64,000 nt of DNA from Lasiosphaeria ovina. Lineage: Eukaryota; Ascomycota; Sordariomycetes; Sordariales; Lasiosphaeriaceae. Position 1 is the stretch's first letter; the number at the start of each line of letters is the position of its first letter. The DNA lies in contig JAULSN010000009.1 of NCBI GenBank assembly GCA_033439765.1, forward strand, positions 1,488,001 to 1,552,000. The letters are read 5' to 3'. Positions 43,357 to 54,370 of the stretch are shown here, piece by piece. A program made the position numbers and the translations under genes. The notes beneath the pieces were generated by a model. It was not told the origin of the DNA. It did no database searches and saw only the letters and a list, made by a program, of their open reading frames with translations.

Positions 43357-44560
43357 ACAGGTACGCCGAATACTTCACCATCATTACCCTATCAATCTCT
43401 ACTAATATATCACTAGGAACGCGTGTTTTTCGAGCCGCCGCGATGGCTACGGTCGGAGTCCCTCAATCACAGCCCCCACCGCCCGATCCGCCAAATCCAG
43501 GCGGCGGTGGCGAGCCTCCCGACCGCCCGATCCGACCGCCCGATCCTACCTAAAGAGACCCCGAACGACCAGATTCCTCCCGAATACAAGAGATACCGTG
43601 GTTATAGCCTGGTCAAACATAACCAGCACTTTATACGGGCTCCAGGTACTAGGCGTCCTGGATTGATGGTCAATTGCGATACTTGCCGTGGTTTGAGCAC
43701 CAGCGGCGACCGCTCTACGATTCGTGAGCTTCTCTCGGGTCTACCGCTCATGCCCTCTTCAAAGCGTGCTCCCGATATATTACCCTCGCCGGAAGGCCGT
43801 ACCTCTCGAGCCGCCTCAATAGCTCACGGTCCTCTTCCCCGGAGATGCCTTTGGGTGAGTATGCCGCCAAGTTGCAACATGCCGAACAATTCCGACCCTT
43901 TCTTCTAGCCAAGGCTCTCCAATACCAACCCCGGACCCCACATTCGGCTCGCGCGGAAGCCGTATCGTCCGTTCAAACTGAACATTTCACTCTCGTCTCT
44001 GTACGTGTACACGATCAAGGTAGCTCTATCCGGAGCGCCTACAGAGAACCCAAAGGCAACGCCGAAGGTATCGTGGTGCTTTAACCACAGCCATGGTAGA
44101 GCTGCCATTTCCGGCCCAGCCTGTGACGACTTTGTCGTGGCGCTCAGAGTCAAGCCCACGTGGACGTCGAGAGGTCGGGCGCAATGTCACGTCATGACGG
44201 CGAGTCGGAACACCGCTCTGGGTGATATCGCGCGCGGCTTTGCAGACATGCGGCCGGGCGCGCTGGGACGGTTGAGCGCTACCAACGGCGAGCTATGGAT
44301 ATATGCTGTCGAGATAACAAGACAGAACATACCCTCCGGCTGACACAACTCAATGCCCGTTCCCCGCCGACCGTCTCTGTCGACGCGACTGCGGAGCTCG
44401 ATTACTTTGCAGCATCCCGGCTGAGATCACCGCCAGCGAGTCTACGCTCACCCCAGCAGGATCCTGAATCTAAACTTGGCCAAAGTATTTGCACTGGAGT
44501 AGAGGAGGGGTGGGAGGAAGGGAAAGATGAGGAGGAGGTTGATGCTGGTGGGGCGGACGG
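43357..44560 (+). other. Unassigned, formerly coding-looking stretch
   Basis: Several 80-160-codon plus-strand frames overlap and interrupt one another. A segment EYAAKLQHAEQFRPFLLAKAL near 43860 and one near 44090 (FNHSHGRAAISG) look protein-like. This may be the decayed tail of the HET gene or the N-terminal part of the ankyrin gene. No domain is recognised. Confidence 0.35.
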
Positions 44561-44579
44561 CCAAGGAAAAACGCTCCCG

Positions 44580-46206
44580 GCTCAAACTGTTATGCGTGGA
44601 TGCGGTGACGTCGTAGAGATGCTGCTGGAGCGCGGCATTGACATCGTGGCCGAGGAAGACGACTGGCCGTCTCTGCACCTGGCCGCTTGGTACGGGCATG
44701 AGGCTGTCATCCGGCTGATCCTCGATCGGGGCGTCGGGGCGGCGCCGACCCCGGCATGGAGAAAGAGAACGGCTGGACGCCGTTGCACGTGGCGGCTGCG
44801 CGCGGACACGAGAGTGTCGCGTGGCTGCTGCTGGACCAGCGGGCCGACGCCGCGCCCAAGACAACGGCCGGCCAGACACCGCTACACCTTGCAGCCGCAA
44901 ACGGGAACCTTGCTGTCGCGGAGTTGCTTCTAGAAAATGACGGCGGTGCAGACGCTGCTGCAGCGGCCGACGATGAGGGCTGGTATCCCCTGCACATAGC
45001 CGCCAAATACGGACATGAAGCCGTCGTGGCGCTGCTCCTCGATAGGTACTCTGGCAATGTCGGCCACGTAAACATGGCGAACCAAAAAAAGCGGCCAGAC
45101 ACCACTGCACTTGGCAGCCGCAAACGGACTAAATGATGTCGCGCGGCTGCTTCTCGACCGCAGAGCCAGCATGACGGCACGCGAGAAGGGCAGTCTGACG
45201 CCGCTGCACTCGGCCGCCGCCAGTGGGCATAAGGACACGGTGCGGCTGCTCCTGGAGCGGGGCGCCGATGCGACGGCTACAGAGAACACCGGCCAGATGC
45301 CACAGGGCCTGGCCGCCATGAGTTGGCACGATGACACGGCAGAATGTTTCAGTATGCGGGTCCGAGACATGACGCCTGGTGATCGGAGGGGGGAGAAACT
45401 CCCTGTTATTCGTAGTCTCCCTGCCACATCCACGCCCGGCGGCACCGACCGCGACTTACCGTCCGCTCCGTGGTTTTCTCGGCTCTTCCTCCGGTTTATA
45501 CCCAGGTGGTTGGTGCTGGCAGGCACGCGGGAGGTGATGAGCAGTCTGGTCGGCTAATTTGAGCATGGCAACGGGGAGGGCGCCGCGCAGGTCTCGGGAA
45601 TGTGGATCGCGCTCCTGGAGCCGCTGGTGGCGTCGCGGCGGGCGCTAGTCAACGACATCTTCTTGGCCCTGGAAAACGCGCTGTGGACAGGGGAAGAAGA
45701 AGCTGGACGGCAAAAGATGAATATTATAAACTGCCTGGTGCAGGATATCCAGACTGTCCTGCAGGAGAAGGTCTTGCCCAAGAATGATGCCGCCCTGTGC
45801 GCAACCTGGCTCGAGACGCTCCATGTCAACGGGGGGGGAGGTCCGACTGTACCGGGTGGCACTAGAGACGGCGACAAGCCTGCTAAACGTCACGGGCCCG
45901 GCCGGAGAGATGGAGCTGTTTGAAACGACGATTGCTGAGCTCCTGCGGTGGCTGCTGAGGACGGCTCAAGCGATGGATAAACTGGGCCACGTTGCAGGGC
46001 TGACCGTTGCCTTCGCCAAGAAGCAGATCGCGGACGGGGGGATCCCAGTGGTGCGGAACAAGGAGGTGGTGAAGCGAGTGTTTCTGATAACGATGGATCA
46101 TCTGGACTTTGTTGAGCCGGATAACAGCATTAGGGAGGCGCTGCTTGGGATCCTCAGCGAATTGTGCCGGATATCTATACCAGACCCCCCTTCTAGAATA
46201 TGCTAG
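44580..46206 (+). pseudogene. Ankyrin-repeat protein gene, frameshifted
   Basis: Six or so ankyrin repeats are visible with their consensus: LHLAAWYGHEAVIRLILDRG, GWTPLHVAAARGHESVAWLLL, GQTPLHLAAANGNLAVAELL, YPLHIAAKYGHEAVVALLLD, GQTPLHLAAANGLNDVARLL, LTPLHSAAASGHKDTVRLLL. They lie in alternating frames. Breaks: near 44750; at a seven-A run (45084-45090); a TAA at 45555-45557 in an otherwise open frame that continues as FEHGNGEGAAQ; and an eight-G run (45831-45838). After the repeats comes a helical C-terminal region (MWIALLEPLVASRRALVND... to LLGILSELCRISIPD), not recognised. Two of the frame breaks sit exactly on homopolymers, so sequencing error is possible there. Ankyrin repeats bind proteins; in fungi they often accompany HET or NLR genes. 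Confidence 0.75.
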
Positions 46207-47166
46207 TACAGGTACGCGATATCCTAGCTCAGAGTTCAGGACGATATATGATGAATTAGCACATGATAACACTAGTATATGAGGATGTCTTAGAGTATAT
46301 CCCAGTTGTTGGATTATCCACGCGCTAAGGCTTGTGGTTGAGAGCCCTGGTCTTGGTGTGGATAGCAGAGATTTCCAGAGGAATTGCCGAAGCCAGACAG
46401 GTCTCCTGACACAACATAATACAGCCAATTCAGCCTTTCTGCGTGCAAGTGGTCCAATCCAATACCATTCTATCCCATGTAGGCCGAAGTATGATCATGT
46501 AAAAACAAACTTTCCACTACCTGCTCATTTTTTTCGCCTAGGGTCTTCCTCTACTGCTTTACCACTTGTTTTTCACCTACTGGGCGGAACAGCGTGACCT
46601 ACCGAAAGGGGACTTTAGCCGGGGGGACTGAAAACGAGCCTCTGAGGCTGAGTAGTAGCCGCGTATGGGATCACCCTAGCTCAGGGAAGAATCAGGGAAG
46701 GCTTAGGACAAATCAGCTATAGCTCACCCCAGCTCACCCCAGGTCAGGATCATGAAGGGAAAACGAGATTTCATGTGCCCAGATTCGTCTCAGAGTGCCA
46801 GGCTGTAAGTCAAACAGAACATGTGGGCCGACATCAAATGCTCATGCACTCGCCCGCTAATCATTTTCACGCTTCAGTTTGCCAACTGCAAAGGAACCAG
46901 CAGATGGGCCACGGTCAGTGTTGACGATTGGGTCAAAGGAGCCCAAGGCAACGACATGATCCGTGCACAGCTCCAGTCAGCTACGCTTCCCATCAGCACC
47001 GGAGAGCGACGGGGAAGAACTGGCGAGAGTTTGCGAGATGCCTTCTATCGAATCGGCCGGATCGATCGATATCTGGGAAGAGTTCGCCACAAGACGAGCC
47101 CAGAATCCTAGGACCGAGACGAATCCCAGAAGACAGTAGTCATCTGCCGAGGTAATCCACCATCTG

Positions 47167-47848
47167 ATGCACGGCCTGACTAGTGGCAGTCACTCTATAG
47201 ACAGCTCCAACAATGTGTACTCCAGCCACATGAGCAACGTTCCCGTTGCCCCTTCGACCCCATTTTCTGGTTTCATCATTGCAACGTCGACCGACTCGCC
47301 GCCATTTGGCAGACGCTGCACACCGGGGAGAACACCTGGCTCGATGGAAGCGATCCCCGTGATGTCGACCCGGGGGAACTATTACATTCCCCCAGGGACC
47401 AAGGACAAGCCCACCGACCGACCCTCTCCGACCCTTCAGAAAGAATGAGGAAGGCCACTATTAGACCTCACAGGATCGCAAGGACGTCACCGCCCTAGGC
47501 TACACGTATCCAGTCCTCGAGAAATAGCACTACACCAAGCCAGACGGCAGCTGTGATCAGGAGGCGCACCTCAAAGACGTCCACCGCATGCTCAACGAGT
47601 ACAACGCCGCCAGCAGCGCTGCACTCAAGGCTGACATGATTGCCCAGCTAGGCTCGGCCCTAATAGGCATCTCTCAGCTACAGGCCAATGGAGCCGTCCC
47701 CAGGGACCAGAGCGTCGACGATTACGCCGTCAACGACATCTACGAAAAATTTGCCCTGGGAGGCTCCCCCTTCACCATCTACAACTTCAGCACGCGCTCC
47801 GGCGAGATTGGCAGCAGCGAGGCGGGCTGCGGCAACTGCAAGTAGTAG
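47167..47848 (+). pseudogene. Tyrosinase (common central domain) fragment, inactivated
   Basis: The second copper site is clear: DPIFWFHHCNVDRLAAIWQ, matching the HHxxxxDR pattern of CuB. Upstream, GLTSGSHSIDSSNNVYSSHM ends with the Met-Ser-Asn-Val-Pro-Val preceding the CuB site, in another frame, so a shift lies near 47258. Downstream, GYTYPVLEK, then HYTKPDG, and a C-terminal stretch YAVNDIYEKFALGGSPFTIY match the end of the fungal tyrosinase core. In-frame TAG codons at 47462-47464 and 47525-47527 stand where Trp is expected (Y-TSQD and K-HYTK). The CuA half is not readable, although the start of homology may reach 46830. Tyrosinases oxidise phenols to quinones for melanin. This relic cannot be functional. 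Confidence 0.75.
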
Positions 47849-47859
47849 GAGTAGAGCCT

Positions 47860-48851
47860 CGGATTATGCTTGGCCGCCGCTCGACAGCTCTTCGAGGCAC
47901 TCGATCGTCTGAACGCGGAAAGCGGCGCCCCCGCGCTGAGCATCGGCTTCAGCTTGTTCGACCTGCGCAAGAAGAAGGCGTTTGATGTTCTCAATAATCG
48001 CACCGAGTGCTATATTCGAGGAGGCCCCGACGGCAAAACCCGCATCCGCGGGGAGACCGAGGCTTTCGAGAGGGGCAAGGTCAGGATTTGCCCCACTGTC
48101 AAGCGGCCTTGCCGGACCTTGGAAGCCCTCAAGCAGGAGCTCGCGGAAGCGCTCGGCCACAGGGCCGTCGGCTCGTCCAGAGCGTTCACGATCAGAGCTC
48201 CAGGGCGCACGCCGTGCTTGAGTTTGAGATTTTCAACCGGCCGCTGGTGGACGCGCGACAGGTCTTGATCGATCGGCAATCCGAGCTGGTGCTGGTGGGA
48301 AAGCGCGCCGCCGACATCAGCATCGAGGAGCAGTCCAAACGTTTCATCCGCACGCCCGACGGCGGCTGGGCGCCGAATCCGGACTACCGATCAAACAGGG
48401 GCGCATCGACGAGGCCGAAGCCGAGAAGTCTCTGTTTGAGTCTCGCGTGACAGCAGCCAAAGAGAAGGTCAACCAGGTTCTCGCGTCTACCGCGTCCGCG
48501 CGTCTCGGCGCAAAGATGGTGTTTGTCGATCTGGCCGGCGCCGAATACCACCACCAGGAAAAGGGCGTCGCATTGAAGGCCCCGAGGCAGACACCCGTGG
48601 AGCGCCAGGAGGGCCAGCAGATCAGCACGGACCTGTTTGCGCTGAAGGAGGTGATACGGGCCTGGTCGGAGAATCGCCCCCGGATTCCCTTCCGGTCCTC
48701 GGCCCTGACTATGGTGCTCCGTGAGAACTTTGTCAAGTCCGGACAGACAAGGTCGGCCGTAATTGTCACGGTCTCGCCTGCCCAAGAGCAGTACAGCGCC
48801 ACGCTGAATTCGCTAAGGTATGCAAGCCTAATCGGGGTTGTGAGAGCGTAG
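47860..48851 (+). pseudogene. Kinesin motor domain fragment, 5'-truncated and frameshifted
   Basis: Homology starts just after the tyrosinase relic, at CLAAARQLFEALDRL, which corresponds to the helix following the kinesin P-loop; the P-loop itself is absent. Then LNNRTECYIR, a frame change near 48180, the switch I motif as SSRAHAVLEFEI, a second frame change near 48390, switch II as MVFVDLAGAE (DLAGSE in active motors), EGQQISTDLFALKEVIRAW, IPFRSSALTMVLRENF, and VTVSPAQEQYSATLNSLRYA. The late motifs (ALKE, PFR-S-LT-VL, TLN-LRYA) are diagnostic. Without a P-loop it cannot bind ATP. It may be a scrap of a gene copied during rearrangement. Confidence 0.8.
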
Positions 48852-49152
48852 GAGTGCTAGATACATAGCTGTCCCGTCCGAGACAAAAGAGAGCCCTCTG
48901 TGTGACAAAAAAAATCTTTCATGGTGCCACTTTGCGTGTGAACGGATAACATGGGCGACTTTTTCGTCTCAACTCACGGCCTAGTGTTGTACATAGATCG
49001 AAACCGGCTTTGCACTCGCTTTCTCGTCATCCCCACCAGCCTCTGACCCGACAAACATCCAGATGTTCTGCTGCTCGGCGACGTTGGGGCGGGACGGGTC
49101 GGACCCAATCGTCGGCAAACGATCGCTCGAGCTAGCCTTGCCGTCTTGCTGC

Positions 49153-50110
49153 TCAGAACTCCTCGGTGTCAAGAGCTGAGGGGAACCACTTGGCCAAGAG
49201 CGGCTTCATGGCCATGAGGCCAGGCGACAATGACGGCGGTGTTGACCAGAACGCTGTCGCGACGTTGCCAAAGAGAAAGTGCGTGTGTTGGCCATGATGA
49301 TGAAACTGTAGAGTCGAACAAGGGAGATGGCGTAGACGCGAGGGGGGAGAAAGATCAGTGGACATGGTATCGGGAAACTGACGCAAAAGATAACGGACAT
49401 CGGCAAGAGGTAGATAGGAAAGTTGATGACGATGTGCAGATACATCTTAGCCTACCACGTATTCTTGGCGTGACATTAGGCACCCGCGGGTGGGAGATTC
49501 ATGTCCCACCACGCGGCCAGGTGTTTGCAGGCCGTGACGAGCATGACGATGGCGAGCACGTTATAGACCATGACAACTGCGAAGAGGGCGTAGGCAGCGC
49601 GGCAGACCTAGGGGGCATTCCAGACGCGGATGTAAAGCAGAATCACCGACAACTGAACGCACCAGAGGGATATTTCGTAGAAGAGGGTGGTCCACCAGGC
49701 GACCTGGGGAGGGGGAAATGGCATGCTAATTGACAGGCTCTCGGCGAAGGAGAGGGGAGGTTTAATTTGTTCATGGGGCCGTGATTCTCGACCGGGACGA
49801 GCTAGGAGTGTTGGCCGTTACCCAGTTTGGCTTCTGGGTGGCTGTTTGTAGCCGGATAGAATCATTCGGGGGTTCCTTGAGAGGGCATACTGACAATGAA
49901 GCCGGCACAGTTTGAGGTGGAAAAGACTCATGGCGCATGAGTTGGCACTGTGTGGCCATGACAGGACGGGACGGGTTTGTGTACTTGTGCGGCGAGGATC
50001 AGCCAGGCCTCCCAGCCTAGGACATTCCTGGTAACCCGTCGGGCACAGAACCACAGGGCGACAAAGACGGTGCCGATTATGGCGGTGATGACCCGGGCAA
50101 GCCAAGAGGT
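49153..50110 (-). pseudogene. Rhodopsin-type integral membrane protein gene (PTH11-like), inactivated
   Basis: On the minus strand the helices of a fungal seven-helix protein can be followed: RVITAIIGTVFVALWF...RNVLGWEAWLILAAQ (50099-49985), then FYEISLWCVQLSVILLYIRV (about 49700), AYALFAVVMVYNVLAIVMLV, CKHLAAWWDM, HIVINFPIYLLPMSVIF, and a tail AMKPLLAKWFP ending near 49153. Three in-frame stops interrupt it: TAG at 49608-49610, TAA at 49476-49478 and TAG at 49452-49454, the last directly after a Trp where a second Trp is likely. A late frameshift lies near 49230. Related proteins include the appressorium regulator PTH11 and other putative receptors of the surface membrane. Confidence 0.65.
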
Positions 50111-51175
50111 CCCCGGCCCGGGTCGGTACCCGACGGCGGGGCCTGCAGCGGGGCCAGCGGCGGGAGAACATCGGCCATGTCGCTACAGTTTTCGAATTAT
50201 GCGCCCTGTTCCGTCCGTCTCCGGTATTCTCAGCAGGGGTGGATTGGACGAAAAATGCTTGTCGGTCGTTCGATGGCAGGAGACTATGGTCCTTAACACG
50301 ATGGCATGCGCGACAACATTGCACCCGGATATGGGAATTTCAGCTGCCCCTTTTCTTGGTGAGGTTGCATCGGAGAGCACGCGAGTGTGGTGGTAATTAG
50401 GGTCTGACCGCGGCGTCCCCTCCCTGGATATGGTGCAAAGTGTCCTCGTGGCGTTGGGCACAGACCCCTCATTGGCAGGATTTGCGAGGACGACATGGTC
50501 CAGGCTAGCGTGTGCACTAAACCAAACATACACTGCGTTATGCCCCTGGGACGCAATTCCCTGGGAGGCCTAGGCGGCCATGGCGTACATAGAGGCGAAC
50601 CCGGCAGGGGACTCGCGAAAGACTGCCGAATATTCATCTCAACAGCACGTTAGACCAGTCAGTCCTGGCTTACGGGTGGTTTGAGATAGGCAATACCGGC
50701 ACTCGGCTAGGTTGTCGGCAACCAACACAGCGCACCATGACTGCTTTTCCCAAGGCGCCATCACAACCTGGTTGCTGCTAGCCGCTTTGAGCGTGGATTT
50801 GTAACGGATCTCCCGGCGCACGGTCGCACCTACGAGTCAAGCACTGATCCTCCAGCAGAAAAGCGACCAGGTTTCTTGCGCTGCGCCGTGTCCCTGGCAC
50901 CGCCCGCTACAGCCCGCCAGCGCCTTAAACAATTTGCGACCGTATGCACGTCGGCACAGGTGGCACCCCAGGGGACGGGGGCTCTTTCTGTGCACCAGAA
51001 TCCCGGATGCCAACGCGACACGGAGCACAACAAGAGCGACGCTGATAACACGGTCGAGCCCACCACCGGCCAGGCGGGCCACTCCGTAAGCTAAACTTTG
51101 AACCCGCGACATCCTTCTCTCCCGTTTTCCCATGGCTCTGGTGCGACGAAGAAGGTAGCTGGCGACCCGGTCCCC
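50111..51175. other. Interval between the two rhodopsin-type genes
   Basis: The minus-strand relic and the intact plus-strand gene point away from each other across this stretch. The first exon of the relic may lie here, but no clean start was found. No other gene supported. Confidence 0.45.
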
Positions 51176-51507
51176 ATGATGCTCGTCAATGATGGCGGCG
51201 GCGGCAGGAATGGGCTTCTGCCGGGGATGCACCCGCCAGACGAGCACGTTCCCATCCTGAACCGCCACGCCGCCGCCCTCGGCCTCACCATCACCTTCAC
51301 GGCCCTGGCTTGGCTCTGCTCCTTCTTCCGACTCTACACCCGTCTGGTCATCGTCAAGTCGCCCTGGTGGGACGACGTCTTTATCGTCTTGGCATTGGTA
51401 CGTGATCGAACCCGAGTCCCACCGAGCAACCTCGCTGACCATGAAACAGTTGTCGGCAACCGCCGGCTCCGTGGCCTTCATCCTTCGTAAGTCTTGTCGT
51501 CGTCGTA

Positions 51508-51552
<45 letters not shown>

Positions 51553-52702
51553 CGCATGACATGTCAAACTGACAAGACCCCGCAGTTCAAAGCGCCGGCA
51601 TGGGGAGGCACCTCGACACCCTCTCGTCCTTTGACACTCAAAGCTTCATCAAGGTACAGCCCACCTCCCGCCCCCAATTCATTAAGCGCTCCCCCACTGA
51701 CCGACGCCCGCAGTACTTTTACTTCGGCGGCGTGACCTACCCCCTGGCGCTGCTCTTCATCAAGCTCGCGCTTCTCTTCCAGTACCTGCGCATCTTCGAC
51801 AGGGACTCGCGCCGCCACCGCTTCTGCAAGGGGTTCATCGTCTTCACCTCCATCTGGGGCCTCTTGTACCTTGCACCGTTTTGGGTGCCGTGCTATCCCA
51901 TCCTCAACATGTGGGACTTTGACAAGCCGCCGCCCCGGTGCTGGGGATTCGCGTCGCTGGACAAGGCCCAGGCCATGGGCTTCCAGATCAGCCAGAGCGT
52001 ATCGACGACCCTCATCGACCTCGTCATCTTTTTCCTACCGCTGCACCTCGTCCTGCGGCCGCGCACGCAGCGAACCTCGCGCATCGCGCTAGTCTTGCTC
52101 TTCACCCTAGGGCTTGTGTACGTACCCCCCTCGTGTTTCCCGAGAAGAAGAAAACGTCAAGTTCCTAACCCCCGTCCAGCGTGAGCTTGTGCTCCATCAC
52201 GCGCCTCATCTTCCTACTCGAGCCCGGCCCCGGCGCGCTGGCCGACGTGAGCTGGTACAGCCCGACGCCGACCGCGCTGGCCGTGATCGAGGTCAGCCTG
52301 GCGTCCGTGTGCGCCGCCCTGCCCGTCTTCTGGCCCGTCATCGAGAACACGTGGGGCATGATCTTTGTCAAGTACGAGGTCAAGATCACCAACGAGGTGG
52401 GCGTGTTCGTGCCGCGCAAGGAAAAGACGGCGAGGCAGCTGCAGATACAGCAAATTCAGCAGATGCAGTTAGAGCAGGGGAACCCGTCGGACGTCGAGCT
52501 GGCAAGGAATCACTCGGGCAGGAGTAGCAATGACGAACGGCATCTTCCCCAAGAGGCGGAAATGGGGGATCTGGGTGAAGAGCTAGAGTGGGATCCGTAT
52601 GTGGGGGATGCAAAGACGGGGCTGGGCGAGTCGGATACCGTCGTGCAGTCGCCCGCGGACGGGCCGCCGAGACGAGGAAAAGGTGTTTGTTGTATCTTCT
52701 AG
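51176..52702 (+). CDS. Fungal rhodopsin-domain integral membrane protein, 417 aa
   Basis: Exons 51176-51397, 51450-51486, 51586-51653, 51714-52117 and 52180-52702 join in frame to 417 residues. An N-terminal outside segment is followed by helices AALGLTITFTALAWLCSFF, a conserved WWDDVFIVLAL, then LLFIKLALLFQYLRIF (the usual LxxYLRxF helix), GFIVFTSIWGLLYLAPFW, a loop with conserved CYPI and RCWGF cysteines, STTLIDLVIFFLPLHLVL, a further helix ending GLVVSLCSITRL, and LAVIEVSLASVCAALPVFWP. The C-terminal tail is hydrophilic, with a Gln-rich run and an end GVCCIF, a possible lipidation site. The family is thought to include sensors such as PTH11, but function of this member is unknown. Intron 2 holds a GTC microsatellite. 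No lesion seen. Confidence 0.85.
51506..51551. repeat. GTC trinucleotide microsatellite
   Basis: About fifteen GTC units with one imperfect copy just upstream, within the second intron of the rhodopsin-type gene. Confidence 0.9.
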
Positions 52703-53750
52703 CGGGCTTGGGGTTGGAGTTGGGGCTGGGCACGAGTATGGACTACAGGTAGAAACGGAAATGATACGTCATGTCAAAACATCATGCAGATTGAATGGAA
52801 GCGCCTTCTGGTGAGCTGAAGTATTTCGCTTCGTGAAGAGAAGGAGTCCGTTCCCTAAGTGTGCTGTGAGGTAAAACTGATACCGCAAGATGATTTTGAG
52901 TCGGTCCTCTCGTTGCTGACTGACTGCGAACAAGGCGACTTGGACTTCTGTCCACGCCACTTCAGCTCCTTGCCCTCGCCATGCATATCATCACGACCTC
53001 TGAAATCAAGACATGACAGCGAGAATCACTTGATTTCGCCAAGGTTATTGTCCCATTGCCCACACCGAGTTGACGGGTAAATAATGACCAAAAGACCCAC
53101 GGTAGACGTCTAGAAAAGCGTTTAAATCTTTTGGGACGAGTCTCCAACTACTACCCGGGATCCCCCTGAGCTTCTAGAGCGCCAGTAGCTCACCAGTAGG
53201 CAACGAGGCCGCTCTTGCATGACACTTTAACAGAGCACCTGTGCAGATAATTGGTGTGGGATTGTCAACTCCTGCAACCCTTCTGACCTCTCTAATCGAG
53301 GCTGGAGGCCTCTGCCCCTGTGGCGGGCTAGGCCTACCCGGGATATCTCATCGAGCGGGGTAATAGATTTAGTTTCGGAAAGCAGAACCACCACTTCGGC
53401 TTCACACGGTGGAAATCAAGCTCGATTGGCCAAGGAGCGAGAGTTCGTTTCGATTCGGACCACCAACACCCGAGTCCCCTGACCACAGATGGACAAACGC
53501 CAAATTCTCTACTGCAGCCGCAGGTACTATTGAAAGCCACCCGCGAGGCCTCATTGCCCCCTCAAACTAGGGAACTTCTAACTTTATTGTCCGATATTGT
53601 GGACATCAAGATGCGGCTATAAAGTCCCAATTACTCCTAACGTCGTTCCTCATGTCAGCTCTGTCTCAAAACTCACACACACTCTTGATCAACATCATTG
53701 GTCAGTCCAATATTGCCTACTCACTCATCCATACTCCCCCCAGCACCCAT
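52703..53750. other. Intergenic, no supported gene
   Basis: Roughly 1 kb with no recognisable coding sequence. A TATAAAG at about 53620 lies before the short leader of the next gene. Confidence 0.5.
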
Positions 53751-53847
53751 AAGAATGGCCGAGCATCACCGAGACCACCGCGACGAACGTGACCACCCCC
53801 CAAACCGCCAACACTTTGAACCCCAACTCATCGCCTAGGGTCTCAAG

Positions 53848-54303
53848 ATGGAAGGCACCGAAGTCAAGATGGCGCGCAAGAACTACCTTTGGCCCGAGAC
53901 CCCAGCCGGGCGCAGCGCCATCTGGACGCGCAGCCTGGGTCCTTGCCAGTGCATCGCCACGTTCAACACGGCCGACGGCGAGCGCACGCTAACCCACCTC
54001 CCTGGCGGCGACACGACTGAGAGCTACTACGACCTGCTAGCGAGTGTCATATCGGATACGGTCGTCGTGTTTCTCGTCAATGGCGATGTTGGCAGCAAGG
54101 AGCAATTCGAGGGCATTGAGTGTCCCAAGTTTAAAAAGGGTATTGTAGATGCACTAGTGAGAGACGGGAAGGGGGAGGTGGTTCCGAAGGTCAGTTGGAT
54201 TACGCTGTGGACGGAGAGGGCCGAGGATGAGCAGAAGAGGACAGTGCCGGGAACGTTTGTGCTGGAGGTGGATGGGAGGTATGGGCGGGGGAAGTATGAC
54301 TGA
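53848..54303 (+). CDS. Hypothetical protein, 151 aa
   Basis: A single open frame with well-formed alternating strand and helix sequence: ARKNYLWPETPAGRSAIWTR, IATFNTADGERTLTHLPGG, YYDLLASVISDTVVVFLVNG, KVSWITLWTERAEDEQKR and TFVLEVDGRYGRGKYD. I do not recognise the family. An upstream ATG at 53755 is in the same frame but is cut off by a TAG at 53836-53838, just 12 bases before the start used here. Its charged, His-rich leader (MAEHHRDHRDERDHPP) reads like a real N-terminus, so the gene may once have been longer, or the first ATG is a short upstream frame. No signal peptide or membrane helix. Confidence 0.55.
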   Translation: MEGTEVKMARKNYLWPETPAGRSAIWTRSLGPCQCIATFNTADGERTLTHLPGGDTTESYYDLLASVISDTVVVFLVNGDVGSKEQFEGIECPKFKKGIVDALVRDGKGEVVPKVSWITLWTERAEDEQKRTVPGTFVLEVDGRYGRGKYD

Positions 54304-54331
54304 GTGACTTCTGAAGACCTGGTTCGCATCG

Positions 54332-54370
54332 CTGTTGTTGTTGTTGTTGTTGTTGTTATTGTTATTGTTT
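54332..54370. repeat. GTT trinucleotide microsatellite
   Basis: About ten GTT units with two GTTATT changes, just past the stop of the hypothetical gene. Confidence 0.85.
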
